Source: Embleya sp040605455 (lineage in GTDB: Bacteria > Actinomycetota > Actinomycetes > Streptomycetales > Streptomycetaceae). From it: a stretch of 63,479 nt of DNA. This document shows positions 1-8,526 of the stretch, piece after piece. Position 1 is the stretch's first letter. Each line of letters opens with the position of its first letter. The notes under the pieces are model-generated. The model did no database searches. It was not told where the DNA came from and saw nothing but the letters and a program-made list of their open reading frames with translations. The DNA lies in the NCBI RefSeq assembly GCF_040605455.1, contig NZ_JBEXCV010000036.1, positions 1 to 63,479 on the forward strand, read 5' to 3'. The position numbers and the translations under genes are program-made.

Positions 1-236
1 AGTTCAGTAGTGTTCTGTTCTGATAGGGGCACGGCGGGGGGGCCGCGCCCTGGGGGTGGGCGCGCCCCCGGGGGGGGGGGGGGGCCCCCACGGCCCGCAG
101 CACCGGGGGGGCGCGACGGGAGGGGGAGCAGCCTCACACCGTCGCCGACACGCCGCCGCACGCGCCCGTCGACGCCTCCGCCGCCGCGCCCGCCAAGCCG
201 CGCATCCGCAAGCGCAAGAAGATCCAGCGCAGGCCC

Positions 237-599
237 GTGAGCGTGCGCCTGTCCGTCTCCGAGCGCACCGAACTACAAGAGGCCGCCACTACCGAGCGCC
301 ACACCCTCGCCCGGTACATCGCCGACGCCGCCCTCGCCCGTACCCGCGCCACCGGCTTCCGGGTCGACGGTGCGGACGACGCCCTCCTCGACGAACTCGT
401 CCGGACCCGGACCGCCCTGGTCCGTCAGGGCACCTTGTTCAACCAGGTCGCCCACCGTCTCAACGCGGGCGGATCGACCCGCCCCGAGGACACCGCGCTG
501 GCCGCCGCGGTCACCGACGGGATCGACCACTGCCGTCGGGTCGTCGAGCAGGTCGAGGCAGCGACCGACCGGCGCCTGGGGCGAACGGCCACCCGGTGA
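237..599 (+). CDS. MobC-like mobilisation (relaxosome) protein, start uncertain
   Basis: Small basic protein of 120 aa from the GTG at 237. The frame stays open upstream to about position 90 and encodes a plausible basic extension (PRIRKRKKIQRRP), so the true start is probably earlier, in or near the G-run at 65-110. Family features seen: a ribbon-helix-helix-like N-terminus (VSVRLSVSERTELQEAA) followed by helical sequence containing LFNQVAHRLN. This is typical of MobC accessory proteins that help a relaxase bind oriT. Its stop overlaps the GTG of the relaxase (GTGA), so the two are translationally coupled. Function is inferred from family and context. Confidence 0.7.
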   Translation: MSVRLSVSERTELQEAATTERHTLARYIADAALARTRATGFRVDGADDALLDELVRTRTALVRQGTLFNQVAHRLNAGGSTRPEDTALAAAVTDGIDHCRRVVEQVEAATDRRLGRTATR

Positions 600-2320
600 T
601 CGTCAAGATCGTCAACCGGACCAGGACCCGCGGAACGCTGCACTACCTGTTCGGCCCCGGCAAGAGCAGCAGCCCGCACACCGATCAGCACATCGTCGCC
701 GCGTGGGAGGGCTTCCTCCCCGACCCCGGACACCTCGCCCCCGGCACCCCCGAATACACCGCCGCCCTGACCCGGCTCGCGCGCCTGTTGGACGTGCGCG
801 TGGACCAGGCGGGAGCCAACGCCCCCGACAGGCACGTATGGCACTGCTCGCTGCGCAACCACCCCGACGACCCGATCCTCACCGACGAGCAATGGGCCCG
901 GGCCGCCCGCCGGGTGGTCGCCGCCGCCGGGATCGCCGCCGAGGGCGACCCCAACGGGTGCCGCTGGATCGCGGTCCGCCACGCCGACGACCACATCCAC
1001 ATCCTCGCCACCCTCGTCCAGGCCGACCTGCGTCGCCCCGACAACTACCGGGACGTCTTCCGCGCCGGCGCCGAATGCGCCCGCATGGAGAAGGAATGGG
1101 GCCTGGTCCGAGTCGACCGCCCCGACCGCACCGCCGCCCGACGACCCACCGACGCGGAACGCCGCAAGGCCGAACGCCGAGGGCGAACCACCACCCCGCG
1201 CGAACAGCTGCGGGAAAAGGTCCGCACTGCGGTCGCGGCAGCCTCGAACGAGACGGAGTTCTTCGCCGCTCTCGACCGGCTCGGGGTCGAGGTCAGGAAA
1301 CGAGTCCTGCCCTCCGGCGACGTCGGCGGCTACAACGTCGCACTCCCCGAGGACACCAACGCCCACGGCGAACCCATCTGGTTCAGCGGCACCAGACTCG
1401 CCCCTGACCTGTCCCTGCCCAAGATCCGCGCCCGCTTCCACCCCGACACCGACCGCGGCGCCCCCACCGCAGAACCCTGGTACCGGGCAGCCGCCACCCT
1501 CGACGCCGTCCCCGGGCACCTGCGCCACAACGAGGACGAAGCGGCGGCCGGGCAACTCTCCGCGCTGGGCGAGGCGTTCTCCGCCATGGTCGTCGTCACC
1601 ACCGGCCCCACCCGCATCGAGGTCCGCCGAGCCTCGATCGCGTTCGAACGCGCCACCCGCTCACGTATCAAGGCCGACCAACGCGCCGGAGACGCACTGC
1701 GTTCGGCGGCCCGCGACCTCCTGTGGGCCGGCCGCGGCGAACAGGACGGCGGAGCAACCGCCATGATCCTGTGCACCCTCGTCCTGGCCGCGATCGCCGC
1801 CGCCCACTGGCACCGGGCCCGCAACCACCACCAGCAGGCAGCTGCGGCCTGCCAGGCCCTACGCCACCTCCAGGCCGCGTACCACCACGCCACCGCCGCG
1901 CGTCCCACGGTGACTCGCCCGACTCGACCAGGCATCTCGACCGAAACACGCCGTCAGGAGACGCCACCGGCGCCACCCGAACTCCTCGACGCCCTGCGGC
2001 AGGTACTGCCCGAGCACGCCGAACGCATCCTGGCCGACCCCGCCTGGCCCGCCCTCAACACCGCGCTCACCCAAGCCGCCCGCACCGGCAAAGCACAGAC
2101 CACCGTCCTGCTCGAAGCCATAGGACAGCGCGAACTCGACACCGCCGCCTCACCCGCCGAAGTCCTCACCTGGCGCATCCGCCGCCAACTCCACCAACCC
2201 ACCGCCCAATCACGAGCCGCCACCACCCGCAGCACCACGCGCACCGCCACCACACCTACCCGACCCGTCGCCCCCACCCCGATCCGCCCCACCACGGAGG
2301 AGCATCGCCACAGACGCTGA
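596..2320 (+). CDS. MobA/VirD2-type relaxase
   Basis: 574-aa protein starting at a GTG that overlaps the mobC stop. The N-terminal ~250 residues carry the relaxase signature: a first block VKIVNRTRTRGTLHYLFGPG, then HVWHCSLRN, and the metal-binding histidine triad in RHADDHIHILATLV. Such enzymes nick oriT and stay covalently attached to the 5' end for conjugative transfer. The C-terminal half is Ala/Arg/Thr-rich with a hydrophobic stretch (MILCTLVLAAIAAAHW, about residues 390-405) and no recognised domain. No type IV coupling protein or transfer genes are visible, so the element is at most mobilisable from what is shown. A long in-frame extension upstream of 596 is out of phase with mobC and is not used. 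Confidence 0.85.
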   Translation: MIVKIVNRTRTRGTLHYLFGPGKSSSPHTDQHIVAAWEGFLPDPGHLAPGTPEYTAALTRLARLLDVRVDQAGANAPDRHVWHCSLRNHPDDPILTDEQWARAARRVVAAAGIAAEGDPNGCRWIAVRHADDHIHILATLVQADLRRPDNYRDVFRAGAECARMEKEWGLVRVDRPDRTAARRPTDAERRKAERRGRTTTPREQLREKVRTAVAAASNETEFFAALDRLGVEVRKRVLPSGDVGGYNVALPEDTNAHGEPIWFSGTRLAPDLSLPKIRARFHPDTDRGAPTAEPWYRAAATLDAVPGHLRHNEDEAAAGQLSALGEAFSAMVVVTTGPTRIEVRRASIAFERATRSRIKADQRAGDALRSAARDLLWAGRGEQDGGATAMILCTLVLAAIAAAHWHRARNHHQQAAAACQALRHLQAAYHHATAARPTVTRPTRPGISTETRRQETPPAPPELLDALRQVLPEHAERILADPAWPALNTALTQAARTGKAQTTVLLEAIGQRELDTAASPAEVLTWRIRRQLHQPTAQSRAATTRSTTRTATTPTRPVAPTPIRPTTEEHRHRR

Positions 2321-2399
2321 CCACAGAACCCGCCAGGACTTCTGTGACCTGCGCGAACGCGGCCCCAAGGAGGCCGCCGAACACGATGGACTTGTAGAG

Positions 2400-2433
2400 C
2401 CGGTCGGGGGCATGGTGTGTCGTCCCCGACCGG
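2400..2433. promoter_or_regulatory. perfect 10-bp inverted repeat overlapping a ribosome binding site
   Basis: CCGGTCGGGG at 2400-2409 pairs with CCCCGACCGG at 2424-2433, leaving a 14-nt loop. The right arm runs into the Shine-Dalgarno stretch GGAGAGGA (2432-2439) of the gene starting at 2444. It could act as a terminator after the relaxase, an operator, or a translational switch. No T-run follows it, which argues against a classical terminator. Confidence 0.55.
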
Positions 2434-2443
2434 AGAGGACACC

Positions 2444-2812
2444 ATGCCCGAACCCCACCCCGACGACCGACCCGAGCTCCCGCCCGTCCCGAACCTGCAC
2501 CCCATCCCCGAACCCGGGACCTACGACCAGGCCGCCCTGGTGACGTGCACCGAGTACCCGGACGAGCTCCGTGTCACCGGCATCCCCGTGCGCTGTCGGG
2601 CCTGCGGCGCCGGCCGCGACTGGCTCCTCGTCCACCACCGGGGCCACACGTTCATCCGCTGCCGCTGCGCACACCAATGGCACGAACCCGACCTCGACGC
2701 CGACGACTTCGAGACCCTCGCCGCCGGGCCACCGGACCGCTACTGGGCCACCTACGACGAGGCCCTCGTCAGCCTCGGCTTCGACGGGACCTTCGCCGGT
2801 TCGCACCTGTGA
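2444..2812 (+). CDS. hypothetical protein with Cys-rich zinc-ribbon-like pair
   Basis: 122 aa. The ATG at 2444 was chosen because it follows GGAGAGGACACC with good spacing. I do not recognise the family. The middle holds CRACGAG and CRCAHQW, a CxxC...CxC arrangement (about residues 47-76) that could bind zinc. The N-terminus is Pro-rich and the C-terminus acidic. It lies just downstream of the mobilisation genes and may be a passenger of the same element. Confidence 0.6.
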   Translation: MPEPHPDDRPELPPVPNLHPIPEPGTYDQAALVTCTEYPDELRVTGIPVRCRACGAGRDWLLVHHRGHTFIRCRCAHQWHEPDLDADDFETLAAGPPDRYWATYDEALVSLGFDGTFAGSHL

Positions 2813-2891
2813 ACGAGCCGTAGTGCACGGAATGAGCCTGACCTGCAGGTTTCGGGAGATCAGCATCAAGCCCCTGGCGGTCTTTACTCGT

Positions 2892-3572
2892 TCACGGGCG
2901 TGGGTGGGGAGAGGTTCTGCGCCCCGAGCCGAGCTGCTTGTGCTCGTCCTCGGTGAGCAGCGCAAGCACCTTGCGTCTGTCGTAGTGGTCTCGCCACCGG
3001 CGACGCACCTCGGGGTCTGCGAGGAGCGCGACGCCTTCCTCCTCTGAGGACGTGATCTCGACCGACTCCCAGTTGCCCTCCGGGCCGATGAACTCAGCTG
3101 CGATGTCGACAAATCGCGGGCCGCGAAAGTGGTGACTGACCCGGCAGTGCTCCGGGTCGAGCGCATCACCTGACTTGTCCGAGGTGAGGGTGCCCTTCTG
3201 CCTGCGGCTCTCGTAGTAGCCGCTGGTGATGTCGTTGACCTCGGCACGCAGCGCGCCCAAGACCTCCGTGCGGACCTTCTTCGGGTAGATGATCTGGCGG
3301 AAGGAGAAGTCCACGTCCGAGCCATCAGTGCGGATGATGCGGAAGCCCGACGACTGCCCCAGGTAGGGCTCATCGATGATGAAGTGGTCCACTCCGCAGC
3401 CGATCTTGACAGCGGCAAAGTCGTGCAGATCGAGCAGATCTCGAAGGAACGCGTCGTCCTGCGGCTGCTCGACCCTCTCGCCCACCGCGTAGCGGTCCCG
3501 CACGGCCTGGACGGCCTTGAGCGCCCTCTCCTTGGTGCGAAAGACACGGTCGCCGATCCGAAACTCAGCCAT
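2892..3572 (-). CDS. DUF3223 (DCL-like) family protein
   Basis: 226 aa on the minus strand. Residues about 1-110 match the DUF3223/DCL pattern as I recall it: IGDRVFRTKERALKAVQAVRDRY near the start, then FLRDLLDLH, GFRIIRTDGSDVDFSFRQII. The plant DCL domain acts in plastid rRNA processing, but bacterial members have no settled function. A C-terminal segment (WRDHYDRRKVLALLTEDEHK) is helical and charged. It stands alone between the mobilisation genes and a strong hairpin. Accessory, possibly defence-related cargo is an inference only. Confidence 0.65.
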   Translation of the reverse strand: MAEFRIGDRVFRTKERALKAVQAVRDRYAVGERVEQPQDDAFLRDLLDLHDFAAVKIGCGVDHFIIDEPYLGQSSGFRIIRTDGSDVDFSFRQIIYPKKVRTEVLGALRAEVNDITSGYYESRRQKGTLTSDKSGDALDPEHCRVSHHFRGPRFVDIAAEFIGPEGNWESVEITSSEEEGVALLADPEVRRRWRDHYDRRKVLALLTEDEHKQLGSGRRTSPHPRP

Positions 3573-3850
3573 GCATCTCAGTTTCTCTCCGGGCTCCGCT
3601 GGCCGCTACCGCTGAGTGCGAGCGGAGGATGCTGCTCCGCGACAGCGAACCTAAGCATTTTGCCGCCGATGTCTGAGTGATCTCGATGGTGTGTTGGGTT
3701 CCAGCCTCGGAGTTCCACCCATCACCAAGGTGCGGAGTGCAGGGGGTTCCTGCTCGCGGACGTGGCCAAGCGGAAAGTAGGAGGCGGGCACCTGCAGGGG
3801 TTCCCGAGGACTACAAAACACCGAAATACGTGCTCTCCACCGGAATCCAC

Positions 3851-3891
3851 GCGAGTGGCGCCGAGCAGCGTTCCTGCTCGGCGCCACTCGC
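3851..3891. terminator. perfect 18-bp stem-loop
   Basis: Left arm 3851-3868 (GCGAGTGGCGCCGAGCAG), loop CGTTC, right arm 3874-3891, fully complementary. It lies between the DUF3223 gene and a degraded minus-strand gene. No U-run follows on either strand. A bidirectional terminator is the simplest reading; the flanks give no evidence for an IS end. Confidence 0.55.
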
Positions 3892-3923
3892 GGTTCGTGG
3901 GCTGACGAACTTGACCTCGTCTG

Positions 3924-4363
3924 TCAAGGCGTGCGCGCGTCGATGCCGTACCGCAGAATGTTCAGGGCGATGTGCGCCTCGGTGAACACCGTCGAGGGGT
4001 TCTCGTCGTCCATCACCTGATGTATGGCTTCCCCACGCCATCCGTGTGGCAGCGCCGCCATGCGAAAGCCGAGGTCTTCGGCACGACGTGCGTCACACTC
4101 GCGTTTTTCGCGTGTCCAGCCGTCGATAGGTCGGCGACGTGACAGGCCGTTTCCGCGAGTCGACACAGACGCGCGCCGTCCTCGTCCACGTTCCAATGGC
4201 GCTGCGGCGTGGTCACCAGTACGTGGCCAGTGGCCATCGCACAGTGCACGGCGGCCTGTTCACCTGCGGGGGGCACCTCCCACCGGCCGCTCGCGACCAG
4301 ACAATCCCGCATGAGCATCCCGGCGGTATGAGCCGCTGCGGCGATCTCCGCCCAGGGTTCCAT
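3924..4363 (-). pseudogene. frameshifted hypothetical gene
   Basis: Two minus-strand frames join into one protein-like reading. The first, from the ATG at 4363, gives MEPWAEIAAAAHTAG... up to ...HAKNA. After about 4105 coding character continues in another frame as RRAEDLGFRMAALPHGWRG...ALNILRYGIDARTP, ending at 3924. The switch falls at the T5 run (A5 on the coding strand), so a one-base indel or a sequencing error explains it. The first part is helical and could be a HEPN-like bundle, but this is not secure. No function assigned. Confidence 0.45.
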
Positions 4364-4435
4364 CCGCCACCAGCGCGGCCAGCTCTCGCAGCTCCGCCCG
4401 ACGTTCGGATTCCGGGCTTCCTTCGTCTGCGGGTT

Positions 4436-4937
4436 TCAACGGCGCACCGTTGCGACCTGCAGGTTGTGGTCTCTCCCGAACGCATGCGGTACTCCGGCCC
4501 CGGATGCCCGGCGGTGATGCTCCGCCTCCCGGAGGTATGGCCGCACCGTTGATGCTTCGTGCCCCGAGGGGAAGATCTCAAGTCCCCTGCCTTCGAGGTG
4601 CCCCGTCGCCAGCCCGCGCCCGGGCGTGCGGGCAAGCGCCTGCCCGCCCACCGAGGACTTTCGGAGCTTCGGCGTAGAAGGAAGTAGGTGATAGGCCAGC
4701 AGCTCGTAGCGGCGAGCGCGTGTGTCGCCCGGCGGTCCGAACAACAGTCTGCCCACCCACGCCAGAATGGCAGCGCGGCAGTACGTCGCGGCAGCAGGTC
4801 CTTCTGCGGGGGATTCTGCTCCGCGCTGGGCACGCGCGAGGACAGGGTGCTGGAGCAAGGAACGGGCTGGCGCCGAGAAGTGGCCGTTCCGGTCGCGGAC
4901 CACCCACGCGACCGGAACAGGCTCTACAGGCACCGGT
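4436..4937 (-). other. 500-bp stretch with an uncertain minus-strand reading frame
   Basis: A minus-strand frame is open through this region and contains protein-like segments (YELLAYHLLPSTPKLRKS; GLEIFPSGHEASTVRPYLRE). It has no convincing start or Shine-Dalgarno and overlaps the 3' end of the nuclease gene if extended to 4999. It may be a remnant of a gene or a chance frame in GC-rich DNA. I see nothing else here. Confidence 0.25.
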
Positions 4938-6155
4938 TCAGACCTCGACAACCGCATAGACGGGTAGGTGGTCCGAGAGCCGCCGCACGTCCGGGTCATC
5001 GATGACGCCCGCCGTGCGGAACGTTAGTCCACTGCCGAGGATGTGATCGCTCCGACGGCGGATGCCGTCCTCCTTCTCGTCCCAGTGGCCGACCGTGTCG
5101 CGCCCTGATCGCACGTTCGCGAAGGGATCAACGAACCCGGCCGCGTCGAGCAGACGGATCGCCCGCCGATCGGTGGGGCCAAGGGTCCCGTCCTCGTGGC
5201 ACAGCCGGTGGCGCGAGTGGAGGTGGGCGGGCAAGGTCGACCAGTCGGGTTCGGGGTCGAACGCCCCGATCGTGTTCAGGTCACCCAGCAGCAGCGTGCG
5301 ATGGCCGGGCGCCGCGTACTCGGTGAGCCAGCGGACCTCGCTCTCGCGGTCGTCGCCCGAGAACGGATCCAGATGTGTGTGCAGGACCGTAAGCGGCGCG
5401 CCGGTGTCCGGGACGACGAACTCGACGCGCTGGAGCGTGTGGTGGAACTTCCCCTCCGCCGCGTCCGCGGTGTAGCCGACGCGCCGGAGCTTGACGGGAT
5501 TCCACGCGAGCACGAGATGGCATCCATGGCTCGCGGACGGAGCCAACATCGTCTGCATGCCCAACTCGTTCGCGATCGTGCACTCCAACGCGTGATCGTC
5601 CCGAGTACCGTGCTGCACCTCCTGCAGGGCGACGAGATCCAGGTCCATCGCCCGCAGAACCGCCATCTGCGAGGGGAAGCGATCGCCCCCTCCGTTCAAG
5701 AGGTTGTAGGTGCCCACACGCCTGACCGAGTGCCGCATCGCCTCTTCCTTCTCGGCCATCCCGTCACGGCGGAACGCCTGGAACGCCGCGTACTCCCGGG
5801 CGATGCCTTCGAAGAAGGCCCCCGTATCGCACCAGTCCCCATCGGACGCTTCGCTCGTCGTGCGGGGCGCGCCGTCCGCGAGCCGTGGGTCGAGGCGCGT
5901 CCGGAGCGCATCCGCGTAGGCGGCGAAGCCCCAAGAGTCGAGGCCCATGCCGACCAGATCCGCCCGCACGCCATCGAGCCGGCGATGCAGCTCGCGGTAA
6001 CGCACGTGCACGTCCCACCCCTCCACGGCAGCCCAGCAACCGGCGCGGACCCGCTCGAAAGTGGAGAGACGCGGCGGGTATGGAACGTTGTCGATGTCCT
6101 GCTCGACACCCTGGGCAACCCCGGCGTCCGCCCGTGGGACGAATCGGCCGATCAC
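4938..6155 (-). CDS. endonuclease/exonuclease/phosphatase (EEP) family protein
   Basis: 405 aa from a GTG whose bases overlap the stop of the upstream gene (GTGA at 6152-6155). The C-terminal ~250 residues are an EEP domain: start motif RVGTYNLLNGGG, catalytic Glu in LVALQEVQ, LHTHLDPF, GDLN in LLLGDLNTIG, and the final SDH motifs RRSDHIL and LSDHLPVYAVVEV. EEP enzymes cleave phosphodiester or phosphate-ester bonds using a divalent metal. The first ~130 residues form a separate helical domain I do not recognise. There is no signal peptide, so it is probably cytosolic. Substrate unknown. It is coupled to an anti-sigma-like ATP-binding protein, which hints at regulated activity. Confidence 0.8.
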   Translation of the reverse strand: MIGRFVPRADAGVAQGVEQDIDNVPYPPRLSTFERVRAGCWAAVEGWDVHVRYRELHRRLDGVRADLVGMGLDSWGFAAYADALRTRLDPRLADGAPRTTSEASDGDWCDTGAFFEGIAREYAAFQAFRRDGMAEKEEAMRHSVRRVGTYNLLNGGGDRFPSQMAVLRAMDLDLVALQEVQHGTRDDHALECTIANELGMQTMLAPSASHGCHLVLAWNPVKLRRVGYTADAAEGKFHHTLQRVEFVVPDTGAPLTVLHTHLDPFSGDDRESEVRWLTEYAAPGHRTLLLGDLNTIGAFDPEPDWSTLPAHLHSRHRLCHEDGTLGPTDRRAIRLLDAAGFVDPFANVRSGRDTVGHWDEKEDGIRRRSDHILGSGLTFRTAGVIDDPDVRRLSDHLPVYAVVEV

Positions 6156-6547
6156 GGGTGCACCGCGAATCCGGCGATGAACGCCTGGTAGCCGTTCTGT
6201 CGACGCTCGCATCGGAAGGCGGTCGTCAGGGCGTGGGCCAAGAGCAGTCCCCGTCCGGATTCGGCGTCCGGCTCCTCGACGGGTTGCGGCAGGGTCACCG
6301 CACGTTGGCGGGCCAGCACCGTTACCCAGAACAGGCCGTCGGCCGTGTGGGTCGTCACCAAGACGGCGCTCGTCGGGTGGCCGTGGACGAAGACGTTGGT
6401 GGTCAGTTCGCTGACTACCTCGGCGACGTCGTCCTCGTGGGCGCCGGCGACTCGTGCCTTGGCTGCGGCGTGCTCACGCGCGATGCGTACGGGTCGAGGA
6501 CCGCGTAACCGCAGGACGGAGGGAAGTTCGAGAATATCGCTGGGCAC
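6152..6547 (-). CDS. anti-sigma-like ATP-binding protein (HATPase_c_2)
   Basis: 131 aa. The GTG at 6547 was preferred because TGAGGAC lies 5 nt upstream; longer starts have no good Shine-Dalgarno. The sequence has the GHKL fold expected for RsbW/SpoIIAB-like single-domain kinases of Streptomyces: VAEVVSELTTNVFVHGH (N-box), VTVLARQRA, and the G-box in EPDAESGRGLLLAHALTTAF. Such proteins bind ATP and often sequester sigma factors or anti-anti-sigma factors. No partner gene is adjacent, and the next coupled gene is the EEP protein. Confidence 0.8.
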   Translation of the reverse strand: MPSDILELPSVLRLRGPRPVRIAREHAAAKARVAGAHEDDVAEVVSELTTNVFVHGHPTSAVLVTTHTADGLFWVTVLARQRAVTLPQPVEEPDAESGRGLLLAHALTTAFRCERRQNGYQAFIAGFAVHP

Positions 6548-6800
6548 AGTAGTCCTCAGACTTCTCGGGATTCGTGGTGAAAACCATTCGTGTATGCGCA
6601 TGAGCGAGCGCGCGATCAGCCCAGGTCGGAATCGCGACACCGGTACGCGAACCGTGGTCCGCTGTAGGGCGGAGTTTCGGGCTGAGAGCTGCGGAACGGG
6701 CGGAGCCCCGTTCAGGGGTTCTCCGGGTACGGAGCCCACGCGCCGCCGCCCACATCCAAAGCCGATCCCGTCGGCTTGGCTCCTGGGAGGAAGCGAAGGG

Positions 6801-7640
6801 TCAGGCGCCGAGAATTCGGCTTGCTCGGGCGCGCAGGGGTTGTTCCAGGTCGAGGTTGTCGCCGCGTGTGGTGGTCTGAAGGAGCTGGGTGATGACGGCG
6901 AGTTCGGAGAATCGGCCTGCGGGGGTGTTCAGGACGTGCGCGAGTTCGCTTCGGATTCGGGCTGCGACGTCCGGGACGAGGAGGCTGTAGGTGTGGAGCA
7001 TCGCGGCGTCGTAGCCGGCCGGGGCGGTGCCCCAGCCTTCCCAGTCGAGGATGGCGAGCCGGGGTGCGGTCAGGTTGGCCCAGTGCAGGTCGCCGTGGGC
7101 GGTGGTCCAGTTGGGCACGGTCGTGTCGATCGGGCGTCCGAGGTACTCGGGCATGGCGCGGTCGACGTATGCCTGGCGCAGGGCGACGCGGTCGGTGGTC
7201 ACGGGGGCGATGTGGTCGAGTGCCCGGCGCAGGTCGTGCCACCACGTGTCGTCGAGTCCGGGGTCCTCGCGAAGTACGGGGCCGGTGGTGGTGATCGGGC
7301 GGGCCGTGACGCGGTCGTGGAGTTCGGCGCGGAAGGCGTGGTCGCCGTCGGCCCAGTCCTCGACGCCGCGCAACCGGGGCCTCGGCACCGAGTCCGGGAC
7401 GGCCTTCTCGGCGTCCTCCGGCCCGAGCCACAACCGGCCGCCGGCCTTGTCGGCGGGTGCGCGGACGAGTCGCAGCCACCCGAGGCCGTGGTCACCGGTG
7501 ACGGGCCCGCTCAGGGTCCTGCCGCGCCATCCCCACACTTCGGTGCCGTCGTCGGGAAGGACCGTTAGAGCGGTTGCGGAACGCCGGTAGGCATCGCGCA
7601 TCAAGGCCACTTCGCGCGGGTCGTCAGGCGGCGAAAACAT
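6801..7640 (-). CDS. APH-fold phosphotransferase, last gene of a four-gene peptide-linked operon
   Basis: 279 aa from the ATG at 7640, preceded by GAAGGATCAGCG and overlapping the 3' end of the aldo/keto reductase gene. It carries the aminoglycoside-phosphotransferase/choline-kinase core: the catalytic loop THGDLHWANL and the metal-binding AILDWEGWG. The N-terminal half is compatible with a kinase-like lobe, but the nucleotide loop is not obvious. The family phosphorylates small molecules, and related kinase domains act in class V lanthipeptide biosynthesis. Because it is co-transcribed with a short peptide, a cupin and a reductase, a role in peptide modification or self-protection is inferred. 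Confidence 0.8.
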   Translation of the reverse strand: MFSPPDDPREVALMRDAYRRSATALTVLPDDGTEVWGWRGRTLSGPVTGDHGLGWLRLVRAPADKAGGRLWLGPEDAEKAVPDSVPRPRLRGVEDWADGDHAFRAELHDRVTARPITTTGPVLREDPGLDDTWWHDLRRALDHIAPVTTDRVALRQAYVDRAMPEYLGRPIDTTVPNWTTAHGDLHWANLTAPRLAILDWEGWGTAPAGYDAAMLHTYSLLVPDVAARIRSELAHVLNTPAGRFSELAVITQLLQTTTRGDNLDLEQPLRARASRILGA

Positions 7641-8526
7641 CGCTGATCCTTCGGAGTCGGCTCGGTTCGAGCGGCGGACGCGCACAGGCTCTCATGGCGT
7701 CGCTCCAGTGTTGCGGGTCGCTGCTGGAGAGCAGGACACGACACACTCCCGGTGCGGATGCCGCCACGATCAGGGCGGCTTGTGCGGCCGTCAGTCCGTC
7801 GCCGACGAGTTCGACGGCCTCGGGGGTGAGCATCGCAGGCAACTCGCCCCCGTGCAGTGGGGCCGACGCGAAGACCTCGACGCCTGCGGTGCGGGCGTCT
7901 CGAAGCACGCCGCCGCCCGCCAGTGCGGCGACGAGCGGTTCGAGGTGGACCAGGGAAACGGGGAGTTGCACCGCCCGCAGGTGGTGCCCCTCACCGGCGA
8001 CGGTCCGCGCCATGGACAACAGCGTCCCGACGTCGAACCGGCCGGTGGAGAAGCCGGTCCAGGTCGCGATGCCGTAGCCACCGATCGTGCCCTCGTCCGC
8101 CGCTTCTTCGAGGGCTGCGATCGCCGACAGCAGTCGTGCGGCCTGGGCCTCGCGGCTGCCCTCGGGGGTGTGTTCGGGGTTGTGCAGGAAGACGACGTCG
8201 GGTCGTCGCCCGAGGTCGGAGCGGCTGCGGCGGATCTGCCATCGCACGAACTCGGGCGCCAGGCTGTGCCGGATACCCGCTTCGCGTCGGTGGAGCACCC
8301 CTGCGGTGAGTGCGTCGGCGGCGGTCTCCGGGGTCATGAAGCCGACCTTCGTGGACACCCGGATTCGAGGGTGTGCCGCAAGGATCGGCGCCAGAGCGCA
8401 CTCGGCCGTCCCGTCGCCGTAGTTCGGCGCGGTGTCGATCCACTCGACCCCGGCGGCCACCGCGACCGTCGCCGCGAGTGCCACGTCGGGACAGCGATAG
8501 GTGCCCAAGGCGAGCGTGGCCGTCAC
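7624..8526 (-). CDS. aldo/keto reductase
   Basis: 300 aa from a GTG overlapping the cupin stop (GTGA at 8523-8526). The AKR catalytic tetrad is visible: Asp and Tyr in WIDTAPNYGDG, Lys in RVSTKVGF, His in DVVFLHNPEHTPEG. The late segment SAPGVCRVLLSSSDPQHW fits the NADPH-binding region of the barrel. It would reduce a carbonyl or the reverse, using NADPH. The tight coupling to the cupin and to the 45-aa peptide gene suggests a peptide-derived or small-molecule substrate in the same pathway. The stop overlaps the phosphotransferase start. Confidence 0.85.
   Translation of the reverse strand: MTATLALGTYRCPDVALAATVAVAAGVEWIDTAPNYGDGTAECALAPILAAHPRIRVSTKVGFMTPETAADALTAGVLHRREAGIRHSLAPEFVRWQIRRSRSDLGRRPDVVFLHNPEHTPEGSREAQAARLLSAIAALEEAADEGTIGGYGIATWTGFSTGRFDVGTLLSMARTVAGEGHHLRAVQLPVSLVHLEPLVAALAGGGVLRDARTAGVEVFASAPLHGGELPAMLTPEAVELVGDGLTAAQAALIVAASAPGVCRVLLSSSDPQHWSDAMRACARPPLEPSRLRRISDVFAA

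Noticed and set aside
1..120. G-run region (e.g. 65-84) as a G-quadruplex regulator of mobC
   Set aside because: The run sits at the very edge of the sequence and looks like a low-quality or assembly-end artefact; the expected mobC start is also missing here.
425..1555. Long minus-strand reading frame opposite the relaxase
   Set aside because: GC-rich DNA gives long antisense frames; the composition is biased and the relaxase on the other strand has catalytic motifs.
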